Part shown: positions 33,803-42,562 of the stretch, one piece after another
Layout: each line of letters opens with the position of its first letter
Numbering within the stretch: the first letter of the stretch is position 1
From: Belnapia arida
Lineage (GTDB): Bacteria; Pseudomonadota; Alphaproteobacteria; Acetobacterales; Acetobacteraceae
Assembly: GCF_016773205.1 (NCBI RefSeq)
Contig: NZ_JAETWB010000001.1
Location: forward strand, 1-64,000
Direction of reading: 5' to 3'
Length of the DNA: 64,000 nt
Made by a program: the position numbers and the translations under genes
The notes under the pieces: generated by a model
The model's input: the letters and a program-made list of their open reading frames with translations, nothing else
Database searches by the model: none
What the model was told of the DNA's origin: nothing

Positions 33803-34509
33803 TGACGCCGTCCCCCGTCGCCCTCCGCGGGGTCACCTACGCCTACGGCACCGGCGACCTTGCCCGCCCGGTGCTGCGCGATGTCGATCTCACCGTCGCT
33901 CCCGGCGAGGTCGTGCTGCTCACCGGCCCTTCCGGCAGCGGCAAGACCACGCTGCTGACGCTGATCGGCGCACTCCGCGCCTTGCAGCAGGGCAGCGCCA
34001 CCGTGCTCGGCCAGCAACTCGCCGGCGCCTCGGAGCGCGAGCGCACCGCGCTCCGGCGCCGCATCGGCTTCATCTTCCAGCAGCACAACCTGCTCGGCTT
34101 CCTCACCGCCCGCCAGAACGTGGCGATGGCCCTCGAGCTCGACCCCGCCACCACCGAGCGCGGGCGCCTCGCCCGCGCCGGGGAGATGCTCGCCGCCGTC
34201 GGCCTCGCCGACAAATGCGAGAGCCGGCCGGACCAGCTCTCCGGCGGCCAGCGCCAGCGCGTCGCCGTCGCCCGCGCGCTCGCCGGCCAGCCCGGCCTCA
34301 TCCTCGCCGACGAGCCGACCGCGGCGCTCGACCGCCAATCGGGCGGCGATGTCGTCCGCCTGCTGCGCGACCTTGCCCGCCGCCGCGGCGTGCCGATCCT
34401 GATGGTGACGCACGACCCGCGCATCCTCGACATCGCCGACCGCATCATTGCGATGGAAGATGGGCGCATCCTGCCTGCAAACGAGGCAGATGCCGTCCAG
34501 GCGCACTGA
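33802..34509 (+). CDS. devA: ABC exporter ATPase, DevA type
   Basis: An ATPase of 235 residues with Walker A GPSGSGKTT, the Q-loop FIFQQHNLLGFLTARQNV, the signature LSGGQRQRVAVARAL, Walker B LILADEPTAALD and the H-loop VTHDPRI. It matches the DevA/MacB exporter class. It powers the DevBC complex at the inner membrane. The start codon shares a base with the stop of the permease gene. It is the last gene of the TetR-controlled operon; 82 bases separate it from an amino acid binding protein gene with a different likely function. Confidence 0.9.
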   Translation: MTPSPVALRGVTYAYGTGDLARPVLRDVDLTVAPGEVVLLTGPSGSGKTTLLTLIGALRALQQGSATVLGQQLAGASERERTALRRRIGFIFQQHNLLGFLTARQNVAMALELDPATTERGRLARAGEMLAAVGLADKCESRPDQLSGGQRQRVAVARALAGQPGLILADEPTAALDRQSGGDVVRLLRDLARRRGVPILMVTHDPRILDIADRIIAMEDGRILPANEADAVQAH

Positions 34510-34591
34510 ATTGCCCGCTGCTTCGCGTTGACATGACGAAGGCGTAACCGCGAGCATCGCCCCCAGGATCAAACAGGGCAGGCCAAACATC

Positions 34592-35614
34592 ATGCTGACA
34601 CGAGGCATCATCGCCGCGGCCGCATTCGCTTGCGCGCTGCTCGGCCCCGCCACCGCCCGCGCCCAGCAGACGCTGGAGGCGATCAAGGCCCGCGGCCAGC
34701 TCGTCTGCGGCATCGGCACCGGCGTCGCCGGCTTCGGCCTGCCGGACAGCCGCGGTGTCTGGCAGGGCATGGACATAGACCTCTGCCGCGGCCTCGCCGT
34801 CGCCATCTTCAACGACGTCAACAAGGTCCGCTTCGTCCCGCTCTCCTCCTCGACGCGCTTCACCGCCCTCGGCGCCGGCGAGGTCGATGTGCTGTTCCGC
34901 ACCAGCACCCAGACCATGCTGCGCGACGTGACGCTCGGCCTCCGCCATGTCGTCACCTATTTCTATGACGGCCACGGCTTCATCGTCCGCGCCAACTCGG
35001 TGCAGAAGGTGGCCGAGATGCGCGACGCGACCATCTGCCTCGTCCAGGGCACGACCAACGAGCAGGTCACGGCCGACTACTTCCGCAGCATCAACACGCC
35101 CTTCCGCCCGCTGCTCTTCGAGCGCACCGACCAGGCGACGGCGGCGCTCCAGGCCGGCCGCTGCGACAGCTTCGGCACCGATGCCTCGCAGCTCGCCGGC
35201 GTCCGCTCCACCATGGCGAAGCCCGCCGACTGGACCATCCTGCCGGAGCGCTTCAGCAAGGAGCCCTACGGCGCTTATATCCGCCGCGACGACCAGCAAT
35301 GGTTCGACGTGGTGCGCTGGTACACCACGGCGCTGATCGAGGCCGAGGAGCAGGGCGTCACCCAGGCCAATGCCGAGGAGATGCGCCGCACCAGTCCGAA
35401 CCCCAACACCCGCCGCCTGCTCGGCGTCACGCCCGAGCTGGGCGAGGCGCTGAAGCTCGACCGCAGCTGGGCCTACAACGCGGTCCGCGCCCTCGGGAAT
35501 TACGGCGAGCTCTACGACCGCTCCTTCGGCCCCGAGACGAATATCGACCTGCCGCGTGGGCCGAACCGGCTCTGGACCCAAGGCGGCCTCGTCTACGCCC
35601 TGCCGATGCGCTGA
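34592..35614 (+). CDS. General L-amino acid ABC transporter substrate-binding protein (AapJ/BztA-like)
   Basis: A periplasmic binding protein of 340 residues. A signal peptide ends at TARAQ. The mature part shows LEAIKARGQLVCGIGTGVAGF and FRTSTQTMLRDVTLGL, close to AapJ of Rhizobium and BztA of Rhodobacter, which bind a wide range of L-amino acids. No permease or ATPase of the family is encoded beside it, so it either serves a transporter encoded elsewhere or is a sensor-type orphan. A TTGACA box at 34528-34533 lies upstream, but no good -10 follows at the right distance. Confidence 0.87.
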   Translation: MLTRGIIAAAAFACALLGPATARAQQTLEAIKARGQLVCGIGTGVAGFGLPDSRGVWQGMDIDLCRGLAVAIFNDVNKVRFVPLSSSTRFTALGAGEVDVLFRTSTQTMLRDVTLGLRHVVTYFYDGHGFIVRANSVQKVAEMRDATICLVQGTTNEQVTADYFRSINTPFRPLLFERTDQATAALQAGRCDSFGTDASQLAGVRSTMAKPADWTILPERFSKEPYGAYIRRDDQQWFDVVRWYTTALIEAEEQGVTQANAEEMRRTSPNPNTRRLLGVTPELGEALKLDRSWAYNAVRALGNYGELYDRSFGPETNIDLPRGPNRLWTQGGLVYALPMR

Positions 35615-35643
35615 AGCATGGAGCCATCCGGATCGCCGGAGGC

Positions 35644-36252
35644 CTAAGCGGTGAGGCAGGCCTCCCGCAACAGCGCGAAGGCCCGCGCCCGGTGGCTGAT
35701 GGCGTGCTTCGCCGCCGGCTCCATCTCGCCGAAGGTCTCCGCGCCGCCTTCGGGGAGGAACATCGGGTCGTAGCCGAAGCCCCGCTCGCCGCGCGGCGGA
35801 TGCACCCAGGTGCCATGCACCTCGCCGAGGAAGCCCTCGCTGTGCCCATCCGGCCAGGCCAGGACGAGGGCGCAGGAGAACCAGGCATGGCGGTCGGGGA
35901 AGGGCGCGGCCAGTGCGGCGACCTTCGCCATCGCCATCGCATAGTCCCGCCCGCCGCCCGGCAGCTCGGCCCAGTCCGCCGTCCTCACCCCCGGATCGCC
36001 GCCGAGCGCGGCGACCGAGAAGCCGCTGTCATCGGCCAGCGCCGGCAGCCCCGTTGCGCGCGCCGCCGCCAGCGCCTTGATCCGTGCGTTGCCGAGGAAG
36101 CTGTCCTCGGTCTCCTCCGGCACCGGCAGGCCGAGCGCCCCGGCCGCCACGACCTCCATGCCGAAAGGTGCGAGCAGTTCGGCGACCTCGCGCCGCTTCC
36201 CCTCGTTGTGGGTGGCGATCACCAGCCGTCCACGCTGAAGAACCCTAGCCAA
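35644..36252 (-). CDS. rdgB: XTP/dITP diphosphatase (RdgB/HAM1)
   Basis: A house-cleaning pyrophosphatase of about 202 residues that hydrolyses XTP, ITP and dITP to monophosphates. It has the diagnostic [14 protein letters not shown] start, the FLGNARIKA segment near residue 50, ADDSGFSV near 75, and the [10 protein letters not shown] motif near 160. No ATG lies at a sensible place. The TTG at 36252, which overlaps the stop of rph by eight bases, is taken as the start; a GTG ten codons later is possible. It follows rph on the same strand, a common alphaproteobacterial pair. Confidence 0.92.
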   Translation of the reverse strand: MARVLQRGRLVIATHNEGKRREVAELLAPFGMEVVAAGALGLPVPEETEDSFLGNARIKALAAARATGLPALADDSGFSVAALGGDPGVRTADWAELPGGGRDYAMAMAKVAALAAPFPDRHAWFSCALVLAWPDGHSEGFLGEVHGTWVHPPRGERGFGYDPMFLPEGGAETFGEMEPAAKHAISHRARAFALLREACLTA

Positions 36253-36967
36253 TGCCAACCGCCGCACGCTGCCGCTTGAACAGTTCATTGGTCCCCTGCC
36301 GCGCTAGCTTCAGCAGCGCCAGCAGCTCCGCCTCGGAGAAGGGCTCGCCCTCCGCCGTGCCCTGCACCTCGACCATGCCGCCCTTGCCGGTGAGGACGAA
36401 ATTGGCATCCGTCTGCGCCTTGCTGTCCTCGTCATAGTCGAGGTCGAGCACCGGCGTGCCCTGCCAGATGCCGCAGGACACCGCCGCCACCTGGTCGCGC
36501 AGCGGCACGGTGCCGATGACATTCATCTTCATGCAGTGCCGGAAGGCGAGGTGCAGCGCCACCCAGCCGCCGGTGATGCTGGCGCAGCGCGTGCCGCCAT
36601 CGGCCGTCAACACGTCGCAATCGACGGTGATGGACATCTCGCCCATCGCCTTGAGGTCGGTCACGGCCCGCAAGCTGCGGCCGATCAGCCGCTGGATCTC
36701 CTGCGTCCGGCCGGACTGCTTGCCCCGCGCCGCCTCGCGGTCGGAGCGCGTATGCGTCGCGCGCGGCAGCATGCCGTACTCGGCCGTGACCCAGCCCTGG
36801 CCGGTGCCGCGCAGGAAGGGCGGCACCCGGCTCTCGACGCTCGCGGTGCAGAGCACCTCGGTATTGCCCATGCGGATGCGGCAGGAGCCCTCCGCATGCC
36901 GGGCGACATTGGGCTCGAGGATGACGGAGCGCAGCGCATCGGGCGCGCGACCAGAGGGACGGTTCAT
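36245..36967 (-). CDS. rph: Ribonuclease PH
   Basis: A phosphorolytic exoribonuclease of 240 residues that trims the 3' ends of tRNA precursors. The family features are [16 protein letters not shown] near residue 30, [23 protein letters not shown] near residue 65 with the tRNA- and phosphate-binding arginines, and the [18 protein letters not shown] block near residue 120. The length is typical. It is followed by rdgB with an eight-base overlap and is divergent from a VOC-family gene 56 bases away. Confidence 0.95.
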   Translation of the reverse strand: MNRPSGRAPDALRSVILEPNVARHAEGSCRIRMGNTEVLCTASVESRVPPFLRGTGQGWVTAEYGMLPRATHTRSDREAARGKQSGRTQEIQRLIGRSLRAVTDLKAMGEMSITVDCDVLTADGGTRCASITGGWVALHLAFRHCMKMNVIGTVPLRDQVAAVSCGIWQGTPVLDLDYDEDSKAQTDANFVLTGKGGMVEVQGTAEGEPFSEAELLALLKLARQGTNELFKRQRAAVGIG

Positions 36968-37023
36968 GGCGCGCGGGGTAGCACCGGCGGGCGGGGAAGG
37001 CGAGGGGGCGCTATACTACCGCA

Positions 37024-37422
37024 ATGGCCATACTCCGCTTCCGCTACGACCACATCCATCTCCGCGCCCGCGACCCGGCGGCGATGGCGCGCTTCTTCGT
37101 CGACCTCTTCGGCGCCGAATGCCGCCCCGAGGGCCGCGACGGCCGCTACGAGCTGACCCTCGACGGCCAGCTCTTGCTGATCGCCCCGTCCAACCCGGAC
37201 TTCCCGGCCGAACCCGCCCCCGGCTTTCCGCATCTCGGGCTCGAGCATATCGGCCTCGGCGTCGATGACCTGGACGCCGCCTGCGCGCAGCTGCGCAGCC
37301 TCGGCGCCGACATCGCCATCGGGCCGCTCGCGGCCGGCGCATTCCGCCTCGCCTTCATCCGCGGCCCGGAGGGAGTGATGGTCGAGTTGCTGGAGCGGCC
37401 CGCTGAGCACGATCCTTGCTAG
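37024..37422 (+). CDS. VOC-family (glyoxalase-like) protein
   Basis: A small protein of 132 residues with one vicinal oxygen chelate fold: FRYDHIHLRARDPAAMARFFVDLFGAE opens the first beta-alpha-beta-beta unit, LGLEHIGLGVDDLDAACAQL opens the second, and VMVELLE closes it with a candidate metal-binding Glu. The His of DHIH, the His of LEHIG and this Glu would form the metal site. Members include glyoxalases, dioxygenases and epimerases; the substrate cannot be told. It has its own upstream gap with divergent rph. Confidence 0.82.
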   Translation: MAILRFRYDHIHLRARDPAAMARFFVDLFGAECRPEGRDGRYELTLDGQLLLIAPSNPDFPAEPAPGFPHLGLEHIGLGVDDLDAACAQLRSLGADIAIGPLAAGAFRLAFIRGPEGVMVELLERPAEHDPC

Positions 37423-37454
37423 GGCAGGGGAGGCATCCATCGGAGTAGCCCGCC

Positions 37455-39080
37455 TTGCGCCTCGCCACCCGCCTCGCCATCCCCCTCGCCCTGGGCGCCG
37501 CCATCGCCCTGCCGCTCCCCGCCGCCGCGCAGCAGCCCGCCGTGCCTCAAAAGGTGCTGCGCATCGCCATGACCGCCTCCGACGTGCCGACCACATCCGG
37601 CATGCCGAACAACGGCTCCGAGGGCATGCGCTTCCTTGGCTTCCCGGTCTTCGAGCCGCTGGTCGACTGGGACCTCACCAGCGCCGACAAGCCCGCCGAT
37701 ATCCGCCCCGGCCTCGCCACCGCCTGGGAGCAGGATGCCGCCGATCCGCGCAAATGGCGCTTCACCCTGCGCCAGGGCGTCAGCTTCCATGATGGCAGCG
37801 CCTTCAACGCCGGGGCGGTGATCTGGAACCTCGACCGCTTCTACCGCAACGACAGCCCGCAATTCGATGCCGCCGGCGCCGCCCTTGCCCGCGGCCGCGT
37901 CTCCATCATGACGGGCTACCGCAAGATCGACGACGGCACGGTCGAGCTCGAGACCTCGCGCCCCGTCTCCTACCTGCCCTATCTCCTCACCTGGATCCTC
38001 TTCACCTCGCCCCAGAGCTGGGAGGCGAACGGCCGCGACTGGTCCAAGGTGGCGACAGCCGGCGCCGCCGGCACCGGCCCCTTCCGCATCAGCCGCTTCG
38101 TCCCCCGGCAATCGGCCGAGCTCTCGCGCAACGACGCCTACTGGAACCCTGAGCGCAAGCCGAAGCTCGACCGCATCCTGCTGCTGCCCATGCCGGAGGC
38201 GAATACCCGCCTCGCCGCGCTGCGGTCCGGCCAGGTGGACTGGATCGAGGTACCGCCGCCGGATGCCATCCCCTCGCTGCGCTCGGGCGGCTTCCAGGTC
38301 ATCATCAACTCCTACCCGCATGTCTGGCCCTGGATCTTCGCGGCCGGCAAGCCGGGCAGCCCGACCGCCGATGTGCGCGTCCGCCAGGCGCTCAACTACT
38401 GCTTCGATCGTGACGGCATGACGACCCTGCTGAACGGCACGGCGGAACCCTCCATCGGCTTCTACAAGGGGAACGACCCCCTCTTCGGCCAGCCGCAGAA
38501 CCGCTACCGGCTGGACGCCGCCCGCGGCAAGGCGCTGCTGGCTGAGGCCGGCTACGGGCCGCAGCGGCCGCTGAAGCTCACCATCGGCATCTCCACCAGC
38601 GGCTCCGGCCAGATGCTGCCGCTGCCGATGAACGAGTACCTGCAGCAGTCGCTGAAGGAGAACTGCGGCGTCGAGATCGGCTTCCAGGTAGTCGAGTGGA
38701 ATACGCTGCTCGCCGGCCTGCGCGCCGAGCCCGGCGCGCCGCAATGGCTCGGCGCCGATGCGCTGAACATCAGCCTCGTCTCCTCCGACGCCTCGCAGAT
38801 GGCGCGCTGGTTCCTCTCCTCCAACGCGACGCCGGCGGGCTCCAATGCCGGCCACTGGCGCGACGCCGAGTTCGACGCCGCCTTCGCCGCGGTGGAGACG
38901 GAGCGCGACCCGGAGCGCATCCGCGCCGCGCTGCGCCGCGCGCATGAGCGGTTGGTGGACGGCGCCCCCTGGCTCTACATCGTCCACGACCTCAACCCGC
39001 GCGCCATGACCCGGCGCGTGCGCGGCTTCAACTCGGCCCAGTCCTGGTATCAGGACCTGACGCGCGTGGACCTGCAATGA
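37455..39080 (+). CDS. Peptide/solute ABC transporter substrate-binding protein, family 5 (copy 1)
   Basis: A periplasmic binding protein of 541 residues. The signal peptide (RLATRLAIPLALGAAIALPLPAAA) is followed by the SBP_bac_5 pattern: WRFTLRQGVSFHDGSAFNAGAVIWNLDR near residue 95 and VRQALNYCFDRD near residue 310. The start is a TTG with GGAG nine bases upstream. A close paralogue follows 118 bases downstream, clearly a tandem duplication: both begin the mature part with RIAMTA.DVPTT.G.PNNG and end with LYIVHDLNPRAM.RRVRGF. No permeases or ATPases are encoded nearby. The ligand is unknown; the family binds peptides, nickel complexes and other solutes. Confidence 0.88.
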   Translation: MRLATRLAIPLALGAAIALPLPAAAQQPAVPQKVLRIAMTASDVPTTSGMPNNGSEGMRFLGFPVFEPLVDWDLTSADKPADIRPGLATAWEQDAADPRKWRFTLRQGVSFHDGSAFNAGAVIWNLDRFYRNDSPQFDAAGAALARGRVSIMTGYRKIDDGTVELETSRPVSYLPYLLTWILFTSPQSWEANGRDWSKVATAGAAGTGPFRISRFVPRQSAELSRNDAYWNPERKPKLDRILLLPMPEANTRLAALRSGQVDWIEVPPPDAIPSLRSGGFQVIINSYPHVWPWIFAAGKPGSPTADVRVRQALNYCFDRDGMTTLLNGTAEPSIGFYKGNDPLFGQPQNRYRLDAARGKALLAEAGYGPQRPLKLTIGISTSGSGQMLPLPMNEYLQQSLKENCGVEIGFQVVEWNTLLAGLRAEPGAPQWLGADALNISLVSSDASQMARWFLSSNATPAGSNAGHWRDAEFDAAFAAVETERDPERIRAALRRAHERLVDGAPWLYIVHDLNPRAMTRRVRGFNSAQSWYQDLTRVDLQ

Positions 39081-39198
39081 GGCGCCGGATGCCATTGTTT
39101 TGGGCAGGGGCGTTCGACGGCTCGGGTTCGGTCCCGGCCGGACGCCTTGCATGGCGCTTGCATCACTGGGGCGGACCAATCCGGGGACGGGACCACAT

Positions 39199-40806
39199 AT
39201 GAAGAAACTGGGATTGATCGGCGCCTTCGCCCTCGCTGCGTTGCTCGGCGCCTCGCCCGGCGATGCGCAAGCGCCGAAGGTGCTCCGCATCGCCATGACC
39301 GCCGCCGACGTGCCGACGACGACCGGCGCGCCGAACAACGGCTTCGAGGGCGTCCGCTTCCTCGGCTATCCCGCCTTCGAGGGGCTGGTGCTCTGGGGCC
39401 TCTCCCGCGCCGACCGGCCGGCGGCGCTCCGCCCCGGCCTCGCCGAGCGCTACGAGCAGGACCCGGCCGACCCGAAGACCTGGGTCTTCCACCTCCGTCG
39501 CGGGGTGAGGTTCCATGACGGCACCGCCTTCACCGCGGACAGCGTGATCTGGACGCTCGACCGCTTCTGGAAGAACGACAGCCCCCAATTCGACGCAGCC
39601 GGCAGCGGGATCGCCCGCGCCCGCATCCCCATCCTCGCCAGCTATCGCAAGATCGACGACTTCACCGTCTCGATCACCACCACCCGGGTCGCCAGCTACT
39701 TCCCCTACATGGCGGTCTACATCCTGATGATCAGCCCGCAGAGCTTCGAGCAGGGCGGCCGCGACTGGGCCAAGGTCGCGGCGCTGCCGCCCGCCGGCAC
39801 CGGGCCCTTCCGCCTCTCCCGCTTCACTCCCCGCGTCTCGGCGGAGCTGTCGAAGAATGCCGAGTACTGGGACCAGGCCCGCATCCCCAAGCTCGACCGC
39901 GTGCTGCTGCTGCCCATCCCGGAGGCGAACAGCCGCCTCGCCGCGCTGCGCTCCGGCCAGGTCGACTGGATCGAGGTGCCGCCGCCGGATGCCATCCCGA
40001 GCCTGAAAGGGGCCGGCTTCCAGGTCGTCACCAACAGCTACCCGCATGTCTGGCCCTGGTTCTACCAGATGGGCGGCAGCACCACGCCCTTCCGCGACGT
40101 CCGCGTGCGCCAGGGCCTCAACTACTGCGTCGACCGCGCCGGCTTGGTCGAGCTGCTGAACGGCACGGCCGAGCCCTCCGTCGGCTGGCTGAAACCCTCC
40201 GACCCGCATTTCGGCACGCCGCAGAACCGCTACGGCTTCGACCCTGCGAAGGGCAAGGCGCTGCTGGCGGCGGCTGGCTTCACCGCGCAGAACCCGCTGC
40301 GCTTCAAGGTGATGATCTCGGCCAGCGGCTCCGGCCAGATGCTGCCGCTGCCGATGAACGAGTACATGCAGCAGGCCTTGAAGGAAGCCTGCGGCGTCGA
40401 GGTCACCTTCGAGGTGACCGAGTGGAACACGCTGCTGACGGCCGTCCGCCAGGCGCCCGACGCGCCCATCCTGAACGGTTCCACTTCGGTCAACCCCTCC
40501 TCGCCCTCCTCCGACCCGGCGGTCGCGGCGCGCTACTTCCTGCAGGCCTTCGCCCCGCCGAACGGCTTCAACTGGGGCCAGTGGAACGACCCGCAATTCG
40601 AGGAGGCCTTCGCCGCCCTGGAGAATGCCCGCGACCCGGCAGCCTATGACGCCGCCTATGCGAAGGCGCATGAGCGGCTGGTGGACAACCCGCCCTGGCT
40701 CTATATCGTCCACGACCTCAACCCGCGGGCGATGTCTCGTCGCGTGCGCGGGTTCACCTCCGCACAGTCCTGGTTCCAGGATCTGGTGACGGTGGACCTT
40801 CAATAG
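39199..40806 (+). CDS. Peptide/solute ABC transporter substrate-binding protein, family 5 (copy 2)
   Basis: The second member of the tandem pair, 535 residues. The signal peptide (KKLGLIGAFALAALLGASPGDA) and the FHLRRGVRFHDGTAFTADSVIWTLDR and VRQGLNYCVDRAGL segments mark family SBP_bac_5. The start at 39199 gives a proper signal peptide and has a GGGACGGG run upstream; the open frame extends back to 39100 without support. Differences from copy 1 are spread along the whole length, so the duplication is old and the two probably bind different ligands. A hairpin follows the gene. Confidence 0.88.
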   Translation: MKKLGLIGAFALAALLGASPGDAQAPKVLRIAMTAADVPTTTGAPNNGFEGVRFLGYPAFEGLVLWGLSRADRPAALRPGLAERYEQDPADPKTWVFHLRRGVRFHDGTAFTADSVIWTLDRFWKNDSPQFDAAGSGIARARIPILASYRKIDDFTVSITTTRVASYFPYMAVYILMISPQSFEQGGRDWAKVAALPPAGTGPFRLSRFTPRVSAELSKNAEYWDQARIPKLDRVLLLPIPEANSRLAALRSGQVDWIEVPPPDAIPSLKGAGFQVVTNSYPHVWPWFYQMGGSTTPFRDVRVRQGLNYCVDRAGLVELLNGTAEPSVGWLKPSDPHFGTPQNRYGFDPAKGKALLAAAGFTAQNPLRFKVMISASGSGQMLPLPMNEYMQQALKEACGVEVTFEVTEWNTLLTAVRQAPDAPILNGSTSVNPSSPSSDPAVAARYFLQAFAPPNGFNWGQWNDPQFEEAFAALENARDPAAYDAAYAKAHERLVDNPPWLYIVHDLNPRAMSRRVRGFTSAQSWFQDLVTVDLQ

Positions 40807-40817
40807 GCCAGGGCGGA

Positions 40818-40850
40818 TCATGGCGGCGGGAAGGAGGCCTGCCGCCATGA
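40818..40850 (+). terminator. Hairpin after the second family 5 binding protein gene
   Basis: Arms 40818-40830 and 40838-40850 pair over 13 bases with one G-T wobble around a seven-base loop. It lies 12 bases after the stop codon and 28 bases before the LrgA-like gene. No T-run follows, so it may act with Rho or as a stabilising 3' end. Confidence 0.5.
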
Positions 40851-40878
40851 CCCTGCTGCAGAAGGAAGGGCGCCGCGC

Positions 40879-41220
40879 ATGATCGGCGCCCTCACCACGC
40901 TGCTCTCCTGCCAACTCGCCGGCGAGGTTCTCGCCCGCGCGCTGCACTTGCCAGTCCCCGGCCCGGTGATCGGCATGGCGCTGCTCTTCACTGGCCTGCT
41001 GCTGCGCGGCCGCGAGGCCCCGCCCGCCCTGCACGCCACGGCCGACGCGCTGCTCGGCAATCTCGGCCTGCTCTTCGTCCCGGCTGGCGTCGGGGTGATG
41101 CTCTACCTGCCGGTGCTGGCGCGGGACTGGGCGCCGCTTTCCCTCGGCGTCCTGGCCGGGACGCTGGCCGCCATCGCCTTCACCGGCCGCCTAGCGCAGA
41201 GGCTGCTGCGCGGCCGATGA
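40879..41220 (+). CDS. CidA/LrgA-family membrane protein
   Basis: A hydrophobic protein of 113 residues with four membrane segments. The first half has the family signature LLSCQLAGEVLARALHLPVPGPVIGMALLF, and the second half includes GNLGLLFVPAGVGVMLYL. CidA/LrgA proteins resemble phage holins and act with a CidB/LrgB partner in control of cell lysis or, in newer models, in pyruvate or glycolate transport. The partner gene follows with a four-base overlap. Confidence 0.88.
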   Translation: MIGALTTLLSCQLAGEVLARALHLPVPGPVIGMALLFTGLLLRGREAPPALHATADALLGNLGLLFVPAGVGVMLYLPVLARDWAPLSLGVLAGTLAAIAFTGRLAQRLLRGR

Positions 41221-41936
41221 GCGAACTCGGCGAGATCTGGGTCTACCTGGCGCGGGAGCCGCTGGCGGCGCTGACGGCGACGCTGCTCGCCTGGCTCGGC
41301 GCGCTCCGGCTGCAACGTCTCTGCCGGCGGCACCCGCTGGCCAATCCCGTGCTCTTCGCCGTACTGATCCTGGCCGCCGGGCTGCTGCTGAGCGGCATCG
41401 ACTACCGCAGCTATTTCGAGGGCGCGCAGTTCGTCCACTTCCTCCTCGGTCCGGCCACCGTCGCGCTGGCGGTACCGCTGCACCGGCAATGGGAGGCCGT
41501 CCGCCGCTCCGCACTCCTGGCGGCCGTCTCCGTCGTCACCGGCGGCCTCTTCGCCGCGGCGGTCGGTGTCGGCATCGCCCTTGCCCTGGGTGCTGCGCCG
41601 GAGGTCGTCGCCTCGCTCGCCCCGCGCTCCGTCACCACGCCGGTCGCCATGGGCATCGCCGAGCGGATCGGCGGCCTGCCCTCGCTGACGGCCGCCCTTG
41701 TCATCGCCAGCGGCATCACCGGCGCGGCGCTCGGCCCCTTGGTCCTGAATCTGGCGCGAGTCGAGGATATGCGCGCGAGGGGACTCGCCATCGGGACTGC
41801 ATCGCATGGCATCGGCACCGCCCGCGCGCTTTCGGTCAGCGCCGCGGCGGGCGCCTTCAGCGGCCTGGCGATGGGGTTGAACGCCCTCGCCAGCGCCCTC
41901 CTGCTGCCCCTACTGTGGCATGCGCTCGCTGGTTGA
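41217..41936 (+). CDS. LrgB/CidB-family membrane protein
   Basis: A membrane protein of 239 residues with about seven membrane segments. Family features are FLLGPATVALAVPLHRQWEAVRRS near residue 80, LAPRSVTTPVAMGIAERIGG near residue 140 and GTASHGIGTARAL near residue 195, all diagnostic of LrgB. It is translationally coupled to the LrgA-like gene. The pair probably works as one membrane system; in plants the fused homologue is the plastidial glycolate/glycerate transporter. Confidence 0.92.
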   Translation: MSELGEIWVYLAREPLAALTATLLAWLGALRLQRLCRRHPLANPVLFAVLILAAGLLLSGIDYRSYFEGAQFVHFLLGPATVALAVPLHRQWEAVRRSALLAAVSVVTGGLFAAAVGVGIALALGAAPEVVASLAPRSVTTPVAMGIAERIGGLPSLTAALVIASGITGAALGPLVLNLARVEDMRARGLAIGTASHGIGTARALSVSAAAGAFSGLAMGLNALASALLLPLLWHALAG

Positions 41937-41960
41937 GACCAAAACAGCGCTTTTCCCCAG

Positions 41961-42046
41961 GATTCACAGGCGCGACGATCTGCCAGAACTTGTGGTGCCC
42001 TTGCGCGATATCCTACCGTATCTAGTAGGCGACGATATCTGGTAGG
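41961..42046 (+). promoter_or_regulatory. gcrA upstream region with a GANTC site and repeated short motifs
   Basis: A GATTC site at 41961-41965 is a CcrM methylation target, the class of site through which GcrA and CcrM act together in Caulobacter. Further in, CGATATC occurs twice (42006-42012 and 42033-42039) and GTAGG twice (42025-42029 and 42042-42046), with CCTAC at 42012-42016 making a dyad with the first GTAGG. The region is AT-richer than its surroundings, as expected for a promoter. Confidence 0.45.
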
Positions 42047-42066
42047 CCAAGGCAGGGGAGAACCAC

Positions 42067-42513
42067 ATGGAGTGGACGGCAGAGGCTATCGACCAACTCC
42101 GGGCCTTCTGGGCGGAGGGCCACTCCACCGCCGAGATCGGCCGAAGGATGGGCATCTCCAAGAATGCCGTCGTTGGCAAGGCCCACCGCCTCAACCTCGA
42201 CGCGCGTCCCAGCCCGATCCGCCGCGAGGCCGAGGGCGGCGAACGTCCCGCCGCTCAGCCCCGTCGCGCCACGCCGCCGGCGCGCGACGGCGCCCCGCTC
42301 CGCCGCCTGGACCAGTCCCTGGCGCAGCCCGCCGCGGTCGTCCGCCCCTTCCAGCGCGTCTCCGCACGGACCTGCTGCTGGCCGCTCGGCGAGCCGGGCA
42401 CGCCTGAATTCCGCTTCTGCTCGGGTGATGCGCTGACCAGCAAGCCCTATTGCCAGGAACATGCCGCCGTCGCCTATGTGAAGGCCCGTGACCGCCGGGA
42501 GGACGCGGCCTAG
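42067..42513 (+). CDS. gcrA: GcrA cell cycle regulator
   Basis: A regulator of 148 residues restricted to alphaproteobacteria. The N-terminus MEWTAEAIDQLRAFWAEGHSTAEIGRRMG is the GcrA helix-turn-helix, followed by SKNAVVGKAHRLNL. A basic, proline-rich linker then leads to the C-terminal sigma-factor contact domain with CCWPLGEPG and FCSGDAL, which holds conserved cysteines. GcrA binds RNA polymerase sigma-70 and activates genes at GANTC-methylated promoters. GGGGAG precedes the ATG. A GANTC site lies 100 bases upstream, so feedback control is possible. Confidence 0.95.
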   Translation: MEWTAEAIDQLRAFWAEGHSTAEIGRRMGISKNAVVGKAHRLNLDARPSPIRREAEGGERPAAQPRRATPPARDGAPLRRLDQSLAQPAAVVRPFQRVSARTCCWPLGEPGTPEFRFCSGDALTSKPYCQEHAAVAYVKARDRREDAA

Positions 42514-42516
42514 ATC

Positions 42517-42541
42517 CCCCACGACAACGCTGCGCGTTGCC
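42517..42541 (+). repeat. Dispersed repeat, copy A, behind gcrA
   Basis: The 25 bases here start with CCCCACGACAAC and end with GCGCGTTGCC. They occur exactly, in the other orientation, at 62829-62853. In both places the repeat starts within four bases of a stop codon (gcrA and rplI) and runs in the direction of transcription. The core AACGC/GCGTT can fold as a short hairpin. A second shared block CCGCGGCAAGGC follows at 42551-42562. Confidence 0.7.
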
Positions 42542-42562
42542 AGGGCGAGGCCGCGGCAAGGC

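Noticed and set aside
34528-34556. TTGACA box upstream of the amino acid binding protein gene as a promoter
   Set aside because: The -35 is perfect, but no acceptable -10 lies 16-18 bases downstream, so I did not list it as a promoter.
37419-41034. Two long minus-strand frames opposite the family 5 binding protein genes
   Set aside because: They mirror each other because the sense genes are duplicates. They carry no motif and are antisense shadows.
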